From NCBI GenBank assembly GCA_964420455.1, contig CAYQTO010000143.1, positions 1 through 9,641 of the forward strand: DNA of 9,641 nt. The letters run 5' to 3'. This stretch comes from CAYQTO01 sp964420455. GTDB lineage: Bacteria; Sumerlaeota; Sumerlaeia; SLMS01. The notes under the pieces are model-generated. The model was not told the DNA's origin. It ran no database searches and saw nothing but the letters and a program-made list of their open reading frames with translations. Positions within the stretch are counted from its first letter, which is position 1; the number at the start of each line of letters is the position of its first letter. Made by a program: the position numbers and the translations under genes. Shown here one piece after another: positions 1 through 7,098 of this stretch.

Positions 1-1
1 G

Positions 2-1372
2 ATGCTTGGGGGCCGGCGGGCCGGGCTCGCAGCCATGCTGCTCCTCCTCTTCTACCCCGAGTACCTTGGGCACGCGCGCTACGTTACCCTCGACGTGCCA
101 ACGCTGGTGGCGTGCGCTGCGGTGGGCCTTGCCGGGATGCGCTATTGGCAGCGGCCCAGCACCCGGCGGGCGGTTGTCTTTGCCGCGACGGCGGTTGTGC
201 TCTCGTTCGTCAAGATCCCGGTGGTTGTCTATACGGTGTTCCTGTTTGGGACCATCGGGCTGCTGCTGGCCTTTCGGGGGATCGCGACGCCGGGCTGGGC
301 CCGGGCGCTCCCCCGCCGGGGGCCGGGCTGGTTGCGGGTGCTGGTGCTTGGGCTGGCGGTGGCGGCCCTGGGATTCACGGCCCAATGGGTCGCGGCGGGA
401 GGACGCTTCACGCTCACCTCCGCCGACGTTCCCCCCATGGACGCGGTCCACCGATTTCTTGACTTCGACCGGTACCCCGACACGGCCCTCGCCAGCGCCA
501 TCCGCTTCGCCCATGACTGGTGCCTCCTCCCGGAGGCCACCCTTGCCGTCCTCGCCCATACCGGCACCGCCCAGGGCCGCATCGTCTTCCTTTTCGACGA
601 GCAACGGCTCGAGGGGTGGTACCACTACTTTGCAGTGACTACGGCGATCAAGACGCCCGGTTGGCTGCTGGCGGGGCTGCCGGCAGTCCTCGTCTATACG
701 GGGTGGATCTTCCTGCGCGGGCGGGGGTGGGAGCGCGAGCGGCTGGCGCTCCTGCTGCTCCCCACCCTCGGGCTGTTGGCGCTGGTGGTGGCGTCGCGGC
801 TCAACATCGGCCACAGGCACATCCTGTTCGTCTACTACCCCTGGTGCGTGCTGCTGGGGGTGGTGCTGGCGCGATGGACGGTCGGGCGCCATCGCCGCCT
901 CGGGCAATACGTCTATACGGGAATGCTGGTTGCGAGCGTGGCCCTGTGCCTGGGCACGCACCCGCACCATGCCACCTACATCAACTGGCTGGGGGGCGGT
1001 TCGCCGGTCGCCGCGTCCGCCATTCTCCGCGACAGCAACGTGGATTGGGGCCAGGATCTCAAGCTCATGGCAGGCACCCTCGACGAACTGGAAATCGACC
1101 GCGTCAATCTCGCCTACTTCGGATCCGGGCGCCCCCAGGCCTACGGCATCCGCGAATTCAACTTCATCCTCTACCGGTTTCCGCTGGCGATCATGATGCC
1201 GGACTATGCACCGCCCGACCCGAATCTGCCCACGGCGGTCAGCGTCCACCTGGTGCCGGCCATGAACCGGATCTTTCCCGGCCAGTTCGATCGGGATCCG
1301 GTGCTTGTCGTGAACTCGATGGTGCTTTATGCGCCGTCTGCCATGGAGTTGGAGGGCGGGGCGGGGCGCTGA
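2..1372 (+). CDS. GT39/PMT_2-like membrane glycosyltransferase, 5'-truncated
   Basis: Polytopic membrane protein, 456 residues visible, ending at TGA 1370-1372. The Met codon at 2-4 is probably internal: members of the dolichyl-phosphate-mannose mannosyltransferase (PMT_2/GT39-like) family usually exceed 500 residues, and the N-terminal helices and acidic loop motif expected there are absent. Visible residues 23-33 (GHARYVTLDVP) match the family's conserved loop after an early helix. Several hydrophobic segments follow, at about 34-45, 58-92, 112-130, 222-237, 247-263, 272-290 and 303-318. The C-terminal block DSNVDWGQDLK (about 344-354) is a typical family signature. The family transfers sugars from polyprenyl-phosphate donors to proteins or lipids at the outer face of the membrane. 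Donor and acceptor cannot be told here. Three GTCTATACG words lie in this gene, all encoding Val-Tyr-Thr. The family call is firm; the substrate is unknown. Confidence 0.82.
   Translation: MLGGRRAGLAAMLLLLFYPEYLGHARYVTLDVPTLVACAAVGLAGMRYWQRPSTRRAVVFAATAVVLSFVKIPVVVYTVFLFGTIGLLLAFRGIATPGWARALPRRGPGWLRVLVLGLAVAALGFTAQWVAAGGRFTLTSADVPPMDAVHRFLDFDRYPDTALASAIRFAHDWCLLPEATLAVLAHTGTAQGRIVFLFDEQRLEGWYHYFAVTTAIKTPGWLLAGLPAVLVYTGWIFLRGRGWERERLALLLLPTLGLLALVVASRLNIGHRHILFVYYPWCVLLGVVLARWTVGRHRRLGQYVYTGMLVASVALCLGTHPHHATYINWLGGGSPVAASAILRDSNVDWGQDLKLMAGTLDELEIDRVNLAYFGSGRPQAYGIREFNFILYRFPLAIMMPDYAPPDPNLPTAVSVHLVPAMNRIFPGQFDRDPVLVVNSMVLYAPSAMELEGGAGR
227..235 (+). repeat. Dispersed word GTCTATACG, copy 1
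   Basis: Exact 9-mer, preceded by T and followed by G. It is in the sense direction of the glycosyltransferase gene and in frame as GTC TAT ACG (Val-Tyr-Thr). Confidence 0.9.
692..700 (+). repeat. Dispersed word GTCTATACG, copy 2
   Basis: Exact 9-mer, preceded by C and followed by G. Sense and in frame (Val-Tyr-Thr) in the glycosyltransferase gene. Confidence 0.9.
911..919 (+). repeat. Dispersed word GTCTATACG, copy 3
   Basis: Exact 9-mer, preceded by C and followed by G. Sense and in frame (Val-Tyr-Thr) in the glycosyltransferase gene, 219 bp from copy 2. Confidence 0.9.
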
Positions 1373-1376
1373 CGGC

Positions 1377-1643
1377 TCAGGTGGCCTTCTCGTTCTCGCG
1401 GGGGGCGCTGGTCGAGGCCGTCTCGCGCCGCTCCTCGTCGAGCTTCTCCTTCCCGCCGTCCGTGTCCTTCTCCTCGGCGTCGTCGGTCACCTTCGATGCG
1501 GCGCTGCGGAACTCCCGCAGTGAGGTGCCGAACATGCGCCCGAGCTTCGGCAGGTTCTTCGGTCCGAAGATCAGGAGGACCACCGCAAGGATGATGATCC
1601 ATTCGTAGCCGGTGGGCAGGCCGATGATGGAAAGCAGCGCCAT
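1377..1643 (-). CDS. tatA: Sec-independent protein translocase subunit TatA/TatE
   Basis: An 88-residue protein of typical TatA length and layout. It has a short N-terminus, one transmembrane helix at about residues 12-26, then the FG hinge at 26-27 followed by PKNLPKLGR and an amphipathic helix to about residue 48, ending LREFR. The tail (49-88) is charged and low in complexity (KVTDDAEEKDTDGGKEKLDE). TatA oligomerises in the cytoplasmic membrane to form the passage through which the TatC/TatB-bound folded precursors cross. The start at 1643 is supported by AAGGA (minus strand, 1655-1651) seven bases upstream. No tatB or tatC is nearby. It lies downstream of the GH13 gene on the same strand, 104 bp away, and its stop is 4 bp from the stop of the convergent glycosyltransferase gene. 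TatB is a less likely reading because the protein is short and carries the FGxxxLP hinge of TatA. Confidence 0.93.
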   Translation of the reverse strand: MALLSIIGLPTGYEWIIILAVVLLIFGPKNLPKLGRMFGTSLREFRSAASKVTDDAEEKDTDGGKEKLDEERRETASTSAPRENEKAT

Positions 1644-1718
1644 GGCAACATCCTTGTGCCGGGGGGTCTCACCCGGCTGAATGAAGGGAAGCCATCACAG
1701 GCGCCCCTGCGCTGTCAG

Positions 1719-1732
1719 CCCCGAAATCGGGG
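1719..1732 (-). terminator. Small hairpin after the GH13 gene, weak terminator candidate
   Basis: The gap 1644-1747 between the GH13 stop and tatA holds a perfect inverted repeat, CCCCG-AAAT-CGGGG (the flanking A/T pair could extend it). It starts 15 bases past the GH13 stop. No T-run follows in the direction of transcription, so it is a poor intrinsic terminator and may only be an mRNA 3'-end structure or partial attenuator before tatA. A second tiny repeat (GCGC-CCCT-GCGC, 1701-1712) lies beside it. Confidence 0.35.
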
Positions 1733-1747
1733 GTCTGGCCAGCACAG

Positions 1748-4700
1748 CTAGAAAAGGTACCAGGCATCGAGGCTGGAGTTGGAGGCGTTGACGGCGCCGG
1801 GCGTGGGGGCGAAGGCATTCGCGCCGCTGGTGCGGTCCCAGTCGGCGGCGTCGTCCGTGTCGGTCGAGACGGCATCGCGGGCGAGGCTCTGGCCCGTGGC
1901 GGGGGGATTGCTGTCGGGGGCCACGGCGGCGCCGCTCCATGCGGTTCCGTAGGGCACGCGGCCGGCCTCGCTCGCCGGGTCGTCCTCGATATTGCGCCAG
2001 CCGACGTAGTCGCGCCCCACCCCTGCCGGGTCCACGAGGCCTATCGCGCCCCCCCGGATGGGATCCCACGGAAAGTTGAACCCGGCCACCAAAGGCGCCA
2101 GCGGCGTCGCGGGCGGCGTTGGGCCCCCCTCGTCCGACACCCACGTATATCCCCCGGCAGGGACGACGGTCGCGGGGGGGAAGACATAGTCCGCCCGGAC
2201 GCCGGCCGAGTCGTACAGCAGCAGCGTCCAGCCGCCGAGATCCACCGGTGCCACCGCCGGATTGTGGAGTTCGATCCAATCGGTTGTGCCGAGGAAGACT
2301 TCATTGACGAGAACCGGGGCGGTTTCCGGCAGCGCGGCGACCGCCTCGAGCAATTGCGGGTTGGGCGACTCGCCGAACGCATCGCCGGAGTTTTCCGGGA
2401 GCGTGTTGGGCGAGGCGTAGCCGGACTCCGCATTGGCGGTGGTGGCGGCGAAACGGAGTGCCGCCGGATCCGGACGCCCGAGGGCGTCGAGGTTGAGGGC
2501 GATTTCGAAGGCGTTGGGCGCGGCGTAGGAGGCCCCCAAAGCGGCCGGGGCATCGCCCGCGGCCGCGCCATCGTAGGCGGCAAAGATGTTGGGCTGGAAG
2601 GCGAACTCGGTGAACGTGCCCTCGGTCCCGTCGGTGCCGAGCGTATATCCAAAGGCAATCTCCGGCGCCCCGAGGCCAACGACGACGTCGAAGGCGACTC
2701 CGGAGTTGGCAACCGCCGGGGCGAGGCTGAAAGCCGCGCGGCTGATCTCGCCACGGAGGCCGTCGGAGAAGTCCTGGAGGTCCGCGAGGACGTCGGTCGC
2801 GCCGTTGCCGCTGCCGGCAGCCAGATCGAGCAGGACGAGGCTCGTATTGGAAAAGTTTGTCTCGTCGGCGCCGAAGAAATCACCGCGGAGCGCCAGGAAG
2901 AGGACGTCATCCTGGAGGCGGGCGCGGAGCTCGGTGAGGGTGCCGTCGGCGCCGAAATCCGCCGGGGTGCCCTCGCCATTGGGGCCATCGGCAGCCGAGG
3001 CGGCAAGGACGACGCCCTCGGCGAGCGTATCGGCGGCGTTGCCATCGGCAGCGAGGCGCGGACGCGTCGGCAGTTCCGCCAGCCCGCTGACGTCCCAGGC
3101 TGACGAGGCCTCCGTCGCGATGCCCTCACCATTGGGGCCGGTGGACGCAATCACACGGACGGGGAAGATGCCATCGGTCAGGGAAAGCGCCCCCGCGTCG
3201 ATCACGTCGCGCAGGGCGTAGCTGTCGACCGGGACGGTAAGGCTGAAGGGGCCGGAGGTCGGGTCGTCGATGGTGCCGAGGGGGATGGAGTTCTCGCCAT
3301 CGTCGAGGAAAACGCGAGCGAAGGCCGCCGCATTGTCGTCAAAGGTCCCGGCAACCGTGAGCATGTCGGGCGAGACGAGGGGCTGCGAGGGAGGGGCTGG
3401 TGTCGTGATGGTAACCGACGGGCCGGGGGTATCCTCGCGGACAAACACCTCGGCGATGGCAGCGTTGGGCGGGAAGCCGCCCTCCGTCAGTTGCGCCTCC
3501 GCACGGAGCGTGTGTGCCCCCCGCGTATAGCCACGCCATTGAAAGCGGAACTCGTCGAACCCGTCGCCAAAGGTTTGGTCGTTCTGGACAAGGCGACCAA
3601 CGGGCGGAAGGAGGGCGGCGTCGAAGGGCTGGGCGACAAACGGCTCCTCGCCATCGATCGAGAGGGAGACCGTGAAGTCCTCGGGGAAGGAAATCGGGGA
3701 ACCGTCGGCCGTCTGAGCGACGCGGATGACAATGTCCTCGGCGAGGATGGGGGTGGCGATCTCCGCCGGGACCGGCTGGAAGTCCGTGGTACCCGGATCC
3801 GGGTCGGTGTCTATACCGAGGAGGATCTGGGGGTCGGGGATGTCGATGGCGATGCCGCCATAACGCACGATGGAGTAGTTGCCGGTTTCCTCGAAGGCGA
3901 CGACGGTAAGTTCAGTGGTGCCGTCGGTAAGGCCATCGAGGACGCGGCGGAACTCGAGGCGGTCGTGGCGGCGGGCCTGGTTCCCGGGCCCCACAAGCGC
4001 GAGGATTTCCGCATCGTCGAGGCCGGCGGGAAGGTCGCGCAGGACGTGGACGGCGTTTGCCGTCGGATCGACGGAGACGACGGCCTCGTAGGAGGTGCTG
4101 GTGATGTCGGCTTCGCCGGTCTGCGGGGGAAAGAGGAGGTCCTGCGCGGGAGGGAGGCGGTCGAGATAGACGACGAGGCGCTGGGCATCAAAGAGCGGGT
4201 CGGACCCTCCGGGTCGCTGGAGGAAGGCAACCGTCTCGAGGTAGTTGTAGCCCTCCGGGAGGAGGGTCGCATCGAGCGCCGCCGTATAGACACGGGGCTC
4301 CGTGGCCTCGCCGGTGACGGAGGTGAAGGACTCGAAGCCGGCGAACTCGCCGGTGGCCTGGCGGCTGCCGTCGCCGTCGACATCGAGGGCGCCGAAATTG
4401 ACCTTGATGAGGGCGTTGTCGTTGGGAACGGCGGGGCTTGCGGCGACGTCGAGGCGGACGTCGATGGTGTCGGCGGTGACGATGGTCAGGGGCGTGAGCC
4501 GCCGCTGGGGCTCGAAGGTGCCCTCGGGGTCCGGGGGGATGACGCCCGCCGCGTTTTCGATCACGAGCGTGCTCGGGGGCGCCGCCGGGCCATACACCAC
4601 ATACCCCCGCCCGTGATCGTCGTTGGTGACGGCGGCGGTGTTGCGCGGCACGCGAAGGGTGACACGGCCATCCCCGTCGACGGTGACCGTGTCAAAGATG

Positions 4701-6190
4701 TCGGCGTTGGGGTCGACGAAGGCATCGGTGGCGTTGCCGGTGAGTTCGGTGAGGACGGTGCCCGGGGCAAAGGCGGTTTGGACATTGCGCTCGTCATAGC
4801 CGGCATCGCGCCGGTCGCTGAGGCCGATCAGCGCGTTGCCCACCCGCTCGTAAATATAGATATCCGCGTCGATCCATCGGGTGGCATGGGCACCGCGGAT
4901 ATGGGTTCCGTTGAGGTGGACGAGGGGGGGAAGGATGTTGGCGAAGTTCCCGAGGGCGTCGCCGCGGCCCCCCTTGGGAAAGTCCCGTCCCTCGCCGAAC
5001 TCCATCGGGTTGTAATAGACAACCGGCAGGCCCGTGCGGGTGAGGATGTGCGCCTGGGCGACGTTGTTGAGACCCGAGAAGGACCCGGCGCCGAAGGAGT
5101 CGTGGCTCCCCGCGAAGAGGACCCCCCGGGTGCCGTCGTTGGCGTTGCCATCCGCAGCGTCGTAGGAGGCGAACTCGAGCGCCCGCATGTCGCCAAAGCC
5201 GCCCGCACCGAAGACCGAATCCATGGCGAAGAAAAGTGGGAAGTCCAGGACGTCCCGGTTTCCAAAGCCATCCTTGCGGAAGTAGGCGTTCTGGGCGTTG
5301 AAGTCGCCGGTGAAGATTTCGCTGAAGCTGAAGGGTGTGAAGGGCGACCCGTCGATGGGGTTCCGTCCCAGGTTGTAGACGGCGGCGTCGTAGAAGTCGT
5401 TGAAGAAGAAGGTCGGGATGTGGCGGGCGGCGTCTATACGGAAGCCGTCGACCCCGTGGACCTCGACGAGCCACTGGAGGTAGCGGAGAAGCAGGCCGGT
5501 GGCGTTTTCCTGGATGGGATCGCCGGCCATCGGGTCGGCCAGGTTGAAGGGATGGCGGCCGAACTCCGCTGGGAGGTCGCGATCCGGATACAGGGCCCGG
5601 TTGGATTCCCGGGGCGTCTCGTTGGGGATGTTGTTCTCCGCGCCGGGGACCGGATGACGGGTGAACAGGTAGTTCTTCTCCTGGGCGATGTCGATCAGGC
5701 CGGCCAGGCGAAAGGTCAACTCGCCCCCCTCGAAGGCGCCGTGAAAGTCGCCATCCACGTCGTTGGGCAACGTGGTCACGAATCCCGGGTAGTCACCACC
5801 CTCGACGAATCCCGGCGAGGAGGCGTCGCGGAATCCGTTATGGTTCAGGATCACGTCCACGTAGAGATCCATCCCGGCGCGATCCATCTCGTCAGAAAGG
5901 CGCACGAAGTCCTGGGTCGTGCCGTAGAGGGTTCGCCAGTTGGGCGCCCCGAGATTGAAGCGGTCGAACACATCATAGCCGACGGAGAAGCCACCGGAGT
6001 CGGCGACCGAGGGCGGTGGGACCCAGATGCCGTCGTACCCTGCCATGAAGACGTCGGGCATGCGCCGCTCGATGGTCGTCCACTGCCCCTCGAAATACTG
6101 CAGGAGCACTTCGCCGGCGGGGAGCGGCGCGTGGAGGGAGCCGGCGAGAAGAAGGCCGAGAAGAAAACCGGAGCTTTTGTTGGGACGCAT
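1748..6190 (-). CDS. Large secreted alpha-amylase-family (GH13) protein with C-terminal lamin-tail domain
   Basis: A 1480-residue protein. Residues 1-25 look like a Sec signal peptide (hydrophobic 9-19, possible cleavage after Ala25); there is no twin-arginine motif. The GH13 barrel spans about 27-430 with the four conserved regions: DVILNH (112-117), GFRIDAARH (249-257, nucleophile Asp253), FSEIF with acid/base Glu291, and GSHD with His363-Asp364. An all-beta domain C follows (about 440-535). Residues 540-1290 form several beta-rich modules I cannot name. One contains an Asp-rich DVDGDG loop (603-608), another (about 925-1030) resembles an Ig-like fold, and 1040-1240 may be a DOMON or CBM9-like module. 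Residues about 1292-1400 (VLVNEVFLG, WIELHNP, DLGGWTL) match a lamin-tail domain, common in secreted proteins. The enzyme probably acts on alpha-glucans outside the cytoplasm; the exact specificity is open. The start follows no clear Shine-Dalgarno sequence. Operator-like palindromes lie upstream. Confidence 0.9.
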   Translation of the reverse strand: MRPNKSSGFLLGLLLAGSLHAPLPAGEVLLQYFEGQWTTIERRMPDVFMAGYDGIWVPPPSVADSGGFSVGYDVFDRFNLGAPNWRTLYGTTQDFVRLSDEMDRAGMDLYVDVILNHNGFRDASSPGFVEGGDYPGFVTTLPNDVDGDFHGAFEGGELTFRLAGLIDIAQEKNYLFTRHPVPGAENNIPNETPRESNRALYPDRDLPAEFGRHPFNLADPMAGDPIQENATGLLLRYLQWLVEVHGVDGFRIDAARHIPTFFFNDFYDAAVYNLGRNPIDGSPFTPFSFSEIFTGDFNAQNAYFRKDGFGNRDVLDFPLFFAMDSVFGAGGFGDMRALEFASYDAADGNANDGTRGVLFAGSHDSFGAGSFSGLNNVAQAHILTRTGLPVVYYNPMEFGEGRDFPKGGRGDALGNFANILPPLVHLNGTHIRGAHATRWIDADIYIYERVGNALIGLSDRRDAGYDERNVQTAFAPGTVLTELTGNATDAFVDPNADIFDTVTVDGDGRVTLRVPRNTAAVTNDDHGRGYVVYGPAAPPSTLVIENAAGVIPPDPEGTFEPQRRLTPLTIVTADTIDVRLDVAASPAVPNDNALIKVNFGALDVDGDGSRQATGEFAGFESFTSVTGEATEPRVYTAALDATLLPEGYNYLETVAFLQRPGGSDPLFDAQRLVVYLDRLPPAQDLLFPPQTGEADITSTSYEAVVSVDPTANAVHVLRDLPAGLDDAEILALVGPGNQARRHDRLEFRRVLDGLTDGTTELTVVAFEETGNYSIVRYGGIAIDIPDPQILLGIDTDPDPGTTDFQPVPAEIATPILAEDIVIRVAQTADGSPISFPEDFTVSLSIDGEEPFVAQPFDAALLPPVGRLVQNDQTFGDGFDEFRFQWRGYTRGAHTLRAEAQLTEGGFPPNAAIAEVFVREDTPGPSVTITTPAPPSQPLVSPDMLTVAGTFDDNAAAFARVFLDDGENSIPLGTIDDPTSGPFSLTVPVDSYALRDVIDAGALSLTDGIFPVRVIASTGPNGEGIATEASSAWDVSGLAELPTRPRLAADGNAADTLAEGVVLAASAADGPNGEGTPADFGADGTLTELRARLQDDVLFLALRGDFFGADETNFSNTSLVLLDLAAGSGNGATDVLADLQDFSDGLRGEISRAAFSLAPAVANSGVAFDVVVGLGAPEIAFGYTLGTDGTEGTFTEFAFQPNIFAAYDGAAAGDAPAALGASYAAPNAFEIALNLDALGRPDPAALRFAATTANAESGYASPNTLPENSGDAFGESPNPQLLEAVAALPETAPVLVNEVFLGTTDWIELHNPAVAPVDLGGWTLLLYDSAGVRADYVFPPATVVPAGGYTWVSDEGGPTPPATPLAPLVAGFNFPWDPIRGGAIGLVDPAGVGRDYVGWRNIEDDPASEAGRVPYGTAWSGAAVAPDSNPPATGQSLARDAVSTDTDDAADWDRTSGANAFAPTPGAVNASNSSLDAWYLF
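3809..3816 (+). repeat. Dispersed word GTCTATAC, copy 4 (octamer only)
   Basis: The octamer is exact but followed by C, not G. It runs antisense to the GH13 gene, whose codons here are GGT ATA GAC (Gly792-Ile-Asp) with the uncommon Ile codon ATA. Confidence 0.85.
4283..4291 (-). repeat. Dispersed word GTCTATACG, copy 5
   Basis: The only copy on the minus strand. It is sense to the GH13 gene and in frame as Val634-Tyr-Thr; preceded by T and followed by G. Confidence 0.9.
5432..5440 (+). repeat. Dispersed word GTCTATACG, copy 6
   Basis: Exact 9-mer antisense to the GH13 gene. The opposite strand reads CGT ATA GAC, encoding Arg251-Ile-Asp253, the catalytic nucleophile segment, again with ATA. 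Confidence 0.9.
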
Positions 6191-6203
6191 GGGAGGCCTG
6201 CTG

Positions 6204-6213
6204 TTTGTGCAAA
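6204..6213. promoter_or_regulatory. Operator-like palindrome TTTGTGCAAA
   Basis: One mismatch from the perfect palindrome TTTGCGCAAA found at 6305-6314. It sits 14-23 bases upstream of the GH13 start codon, where bound repressor would block transcription or translation initiation. Palindromes with a central CG step are typical of LacI-family sugar regulators, several of which control amylase genes; no regulator gene is visible here. Confidence 0.35.
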
Positions 6214-6304
6214 TTTACACGATGGCTACGTGCTCGAGCCTCCAGCAGACCCAATTTTGGACCGAATGCAACGGGATTTCCGCAGCTTTTGCCTGAAGGT
6301 TCTG

Positions 6305-6314
6305 TTTGCGCAAA
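6305..6314. promoter_or_regulatory. Operator-like perfect palindrome TTTGCGCAAA
   Basis: A perfect 10-bp palindrome about 115 bp upstream of the GH13 start. Its centre is 101 bp from the palindrome at 6204-6213 and 22 bp (two helical turns) from the partial copy at 6327-6335. The spacing fits cooperative binding by a dimeric or tetrameric repressor. Which of the two divergent genes it serves is inferred, with GH13 the likelier target. Confidence 0.4.
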
Positions 6315-6326
6315 ACCTTATCGGAA

Positions 6327-6335
6327 TTTGCGCAT
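6327..6335. promoter_or_regulatory. Partial operator copy TTTGCGCAT
   Basis: It shares the 8-base word TTTGCGCA with 6305-6312, exactly 22 bp further on, so both would lie on the same face of the helix. The right half-site is degenerate. Weak alone; it gains weight from its phased spacing. Confidence 0.3.
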
Positions 6336-6441
6336 CGGTCTACCACGGGGGCTGGGATGGCACCAGGAACCGGCACTCCCCGATGCGGGCCCGGCCCCAT
6401 CCGCCACTCCGGAAAGAACGCCCGCCCCGGCCTCCTTCCCC

Positions 6442-6470
6442 TTGAACACCAGGCGACGAAAGCGTACAGC
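6442..6470 (+). promoter_or_regulatory. Possible sigma70-type promoter for purE
   Basis: TTGAAC (6442-6447) and TACAGC (6465-6470) are separated by 17 bases and would give a leader of about 20 bases before purE. The matches to the consensus hexamers are partial (4/6 and 3/6), so this is only a candidate. Confidence 0.3.
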
Positions 6471-6484
6471 CTGCGCCATCACGT

Positions 6485-6491
6485 GGAAAGG
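6485..6491 (+). promoter_or_regulatory. Ribosome binding site of purE
   Basis: GGAAAGG ends seven bases before ATG 6499. It fixes the purE start there and not at the in-frame Met codon at 6205. Confidence 0.7.
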
Positions 6492-6498
6492 CGCAACG

Positions 6499-7044
6499 AT
6501 GACCGCACCCCTTGTCGGTCTGATCATGGGCTCGACCTCCGACTGGGAGACGATGCAGGAGGCGGCGGCGACGCTCGACGAGTTGAAGATTCCCTACGAG
6601 GCAAATGTGGTGTCCGCACACCGGACGCCGGATTGGCTGTTCGAGTACGCGTCGACGGCGGCGGAGCGAGGGCTGGAGGTGATCATCGCCGGGGCGGGAG
6701 GAGCGGCGCACCTGCCGGGGATGTGTGCGGCCAAGACTGTGCTGCCGGTGCTCGGGGTGCCCATCCAGTCGCGGACGCTGAACGGGATTGATTCCCTGCT
6801 GTCGATCGTCCAGATGCCTGCGGGCGTGCCGGTGGGAACGCTGGCAATCGGGAGCGCCGGCGCCGTGAACGCGGCCCTGCTGGCGGCGTCGATCATCGGT
6901 GCGGCGGACCCGCTGGTTCGCGAGCGGGTGGCCGCCTACCGCGCCGGCCAAACCGCCCGGGTCCTGGATCAGCGCGATCCCCGAAAGTCCCCCGGCAAGG
7001 GCGGCAAGGCGGCAAAGGGCCTCAAGTCGGCAAAGAAAAAGTAA
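6499..7044 (+). CDS. purE: N5-carboxyaminoimidazole ribonucleotide mutase PurE (class I)
   Basis: A cytoplasmic enzyme of de novo purine synthesis that moves the carboxyl group of N5-CAIR to C4, giving CAIR. The 181-residue protein shows the class I PurE signatures in order: GSTSDWETM (11-19) for phosphate and substrate binding, SAHRTPD (39-45) with the catalytic His41, AGAGGAAHLPGM (64-75), and GIDSLLSIVQMPAGVPV (96-112). The core ends near residue 160. The last ~20 residues form a Lys/Gly-rich tail (RKSPGKGGKAAKGLKSAKKK) not needed for the fold. The start is set by the family N-terminus and by GGAAAGG seven bases upstream. It lies 54 bp before the preferred purK start on the same strand, as expected for the PurK-PurE pair that replaces the single AIR carboxylase of animals. 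Confidence 0.96.
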   Translation: MTAPLVGLIMGSTSDWETMQEAAATLDELKIPYEANVVSAHRTPDWLFEYASTAAERGLEVIIAGAGGAAHLPGMCAAKTVLPVLGVPIQSRTLNGIDSLLSIVQMPAGVPVGTLAIGSAGAVNAALLAASIIGAADPLVRERVAAYRAGQTARVLDQRDPRKSPGKGGKAAKGLKSAKKK

Positions 7045-7085
7045 GACCCCTTTCGCTCACACCCTCGAAATCTTTCCATGATACG

Positions 7086-7091
7086 TACTAT
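7086..7091 (+). promoter_or_regulatory. Possible -10 element for a leaderless purK transcript
   Basis: TACTAT ends seven bases before ATG 7099, the distance at which a transcript would begin at or next to the start codon. Neither possible purK start has a Shine-Dalgarno sequence. No convincing -35 is seen. Speculative. Confidence 0.22.
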
Positions 7092-7098
7092 TTCCGCG

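Larger units (their letters stand above)
6191..6498. promoter_or_regulatory. Divergent intergenic control region between the GH13 gene and purE
   Basis: This 308-bp gap separates two divergent genes. The GH13-proximal half (6203-6340) is clearly richer in A+T than its surroundings and contains three TTTGCGCA-related palindromes, as expected for a regulated promoter. The purE-proximal half (6341-6440) is GC-rich without an evident signal. The open frame running in from 6205 into purE is not coding: its translation resembles no PurE extension and contains the operators. Confidence 0.6.

Noticed and set aside
2264..3221. Open frames of 279 and 211 codons on + within the GH13 gene
   Set aside because: Shadow frames of the coding strand; no start signals or protein motifs.
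1377..6190. A functional link between tatA and export of the GH13 protein
   Set aside because: The GH13 signal peptide lacks a twin-arginine motif and looks Sec-type, so the adjacency is probably incidental.
3491..6445. A 984-codon open frame on + antisense to the GH13 gene
   Set aside because: Its product is a Val/Gly/Glu/Asp/Arg-rich string without recognisable motifs, and it opposes a gene with intact GH13 motifs. Long antisense frames are expected in high-GC genes. It also runs through the intergenic operators.
6205..6498. An N-terminal extension of PurE from the in-frame Met codon at 6205
   Set aside because: The extension has no similarity to PurE, contains the operator-like sites, and the Shine-Dalgarno sequence lies before ATG 6499.
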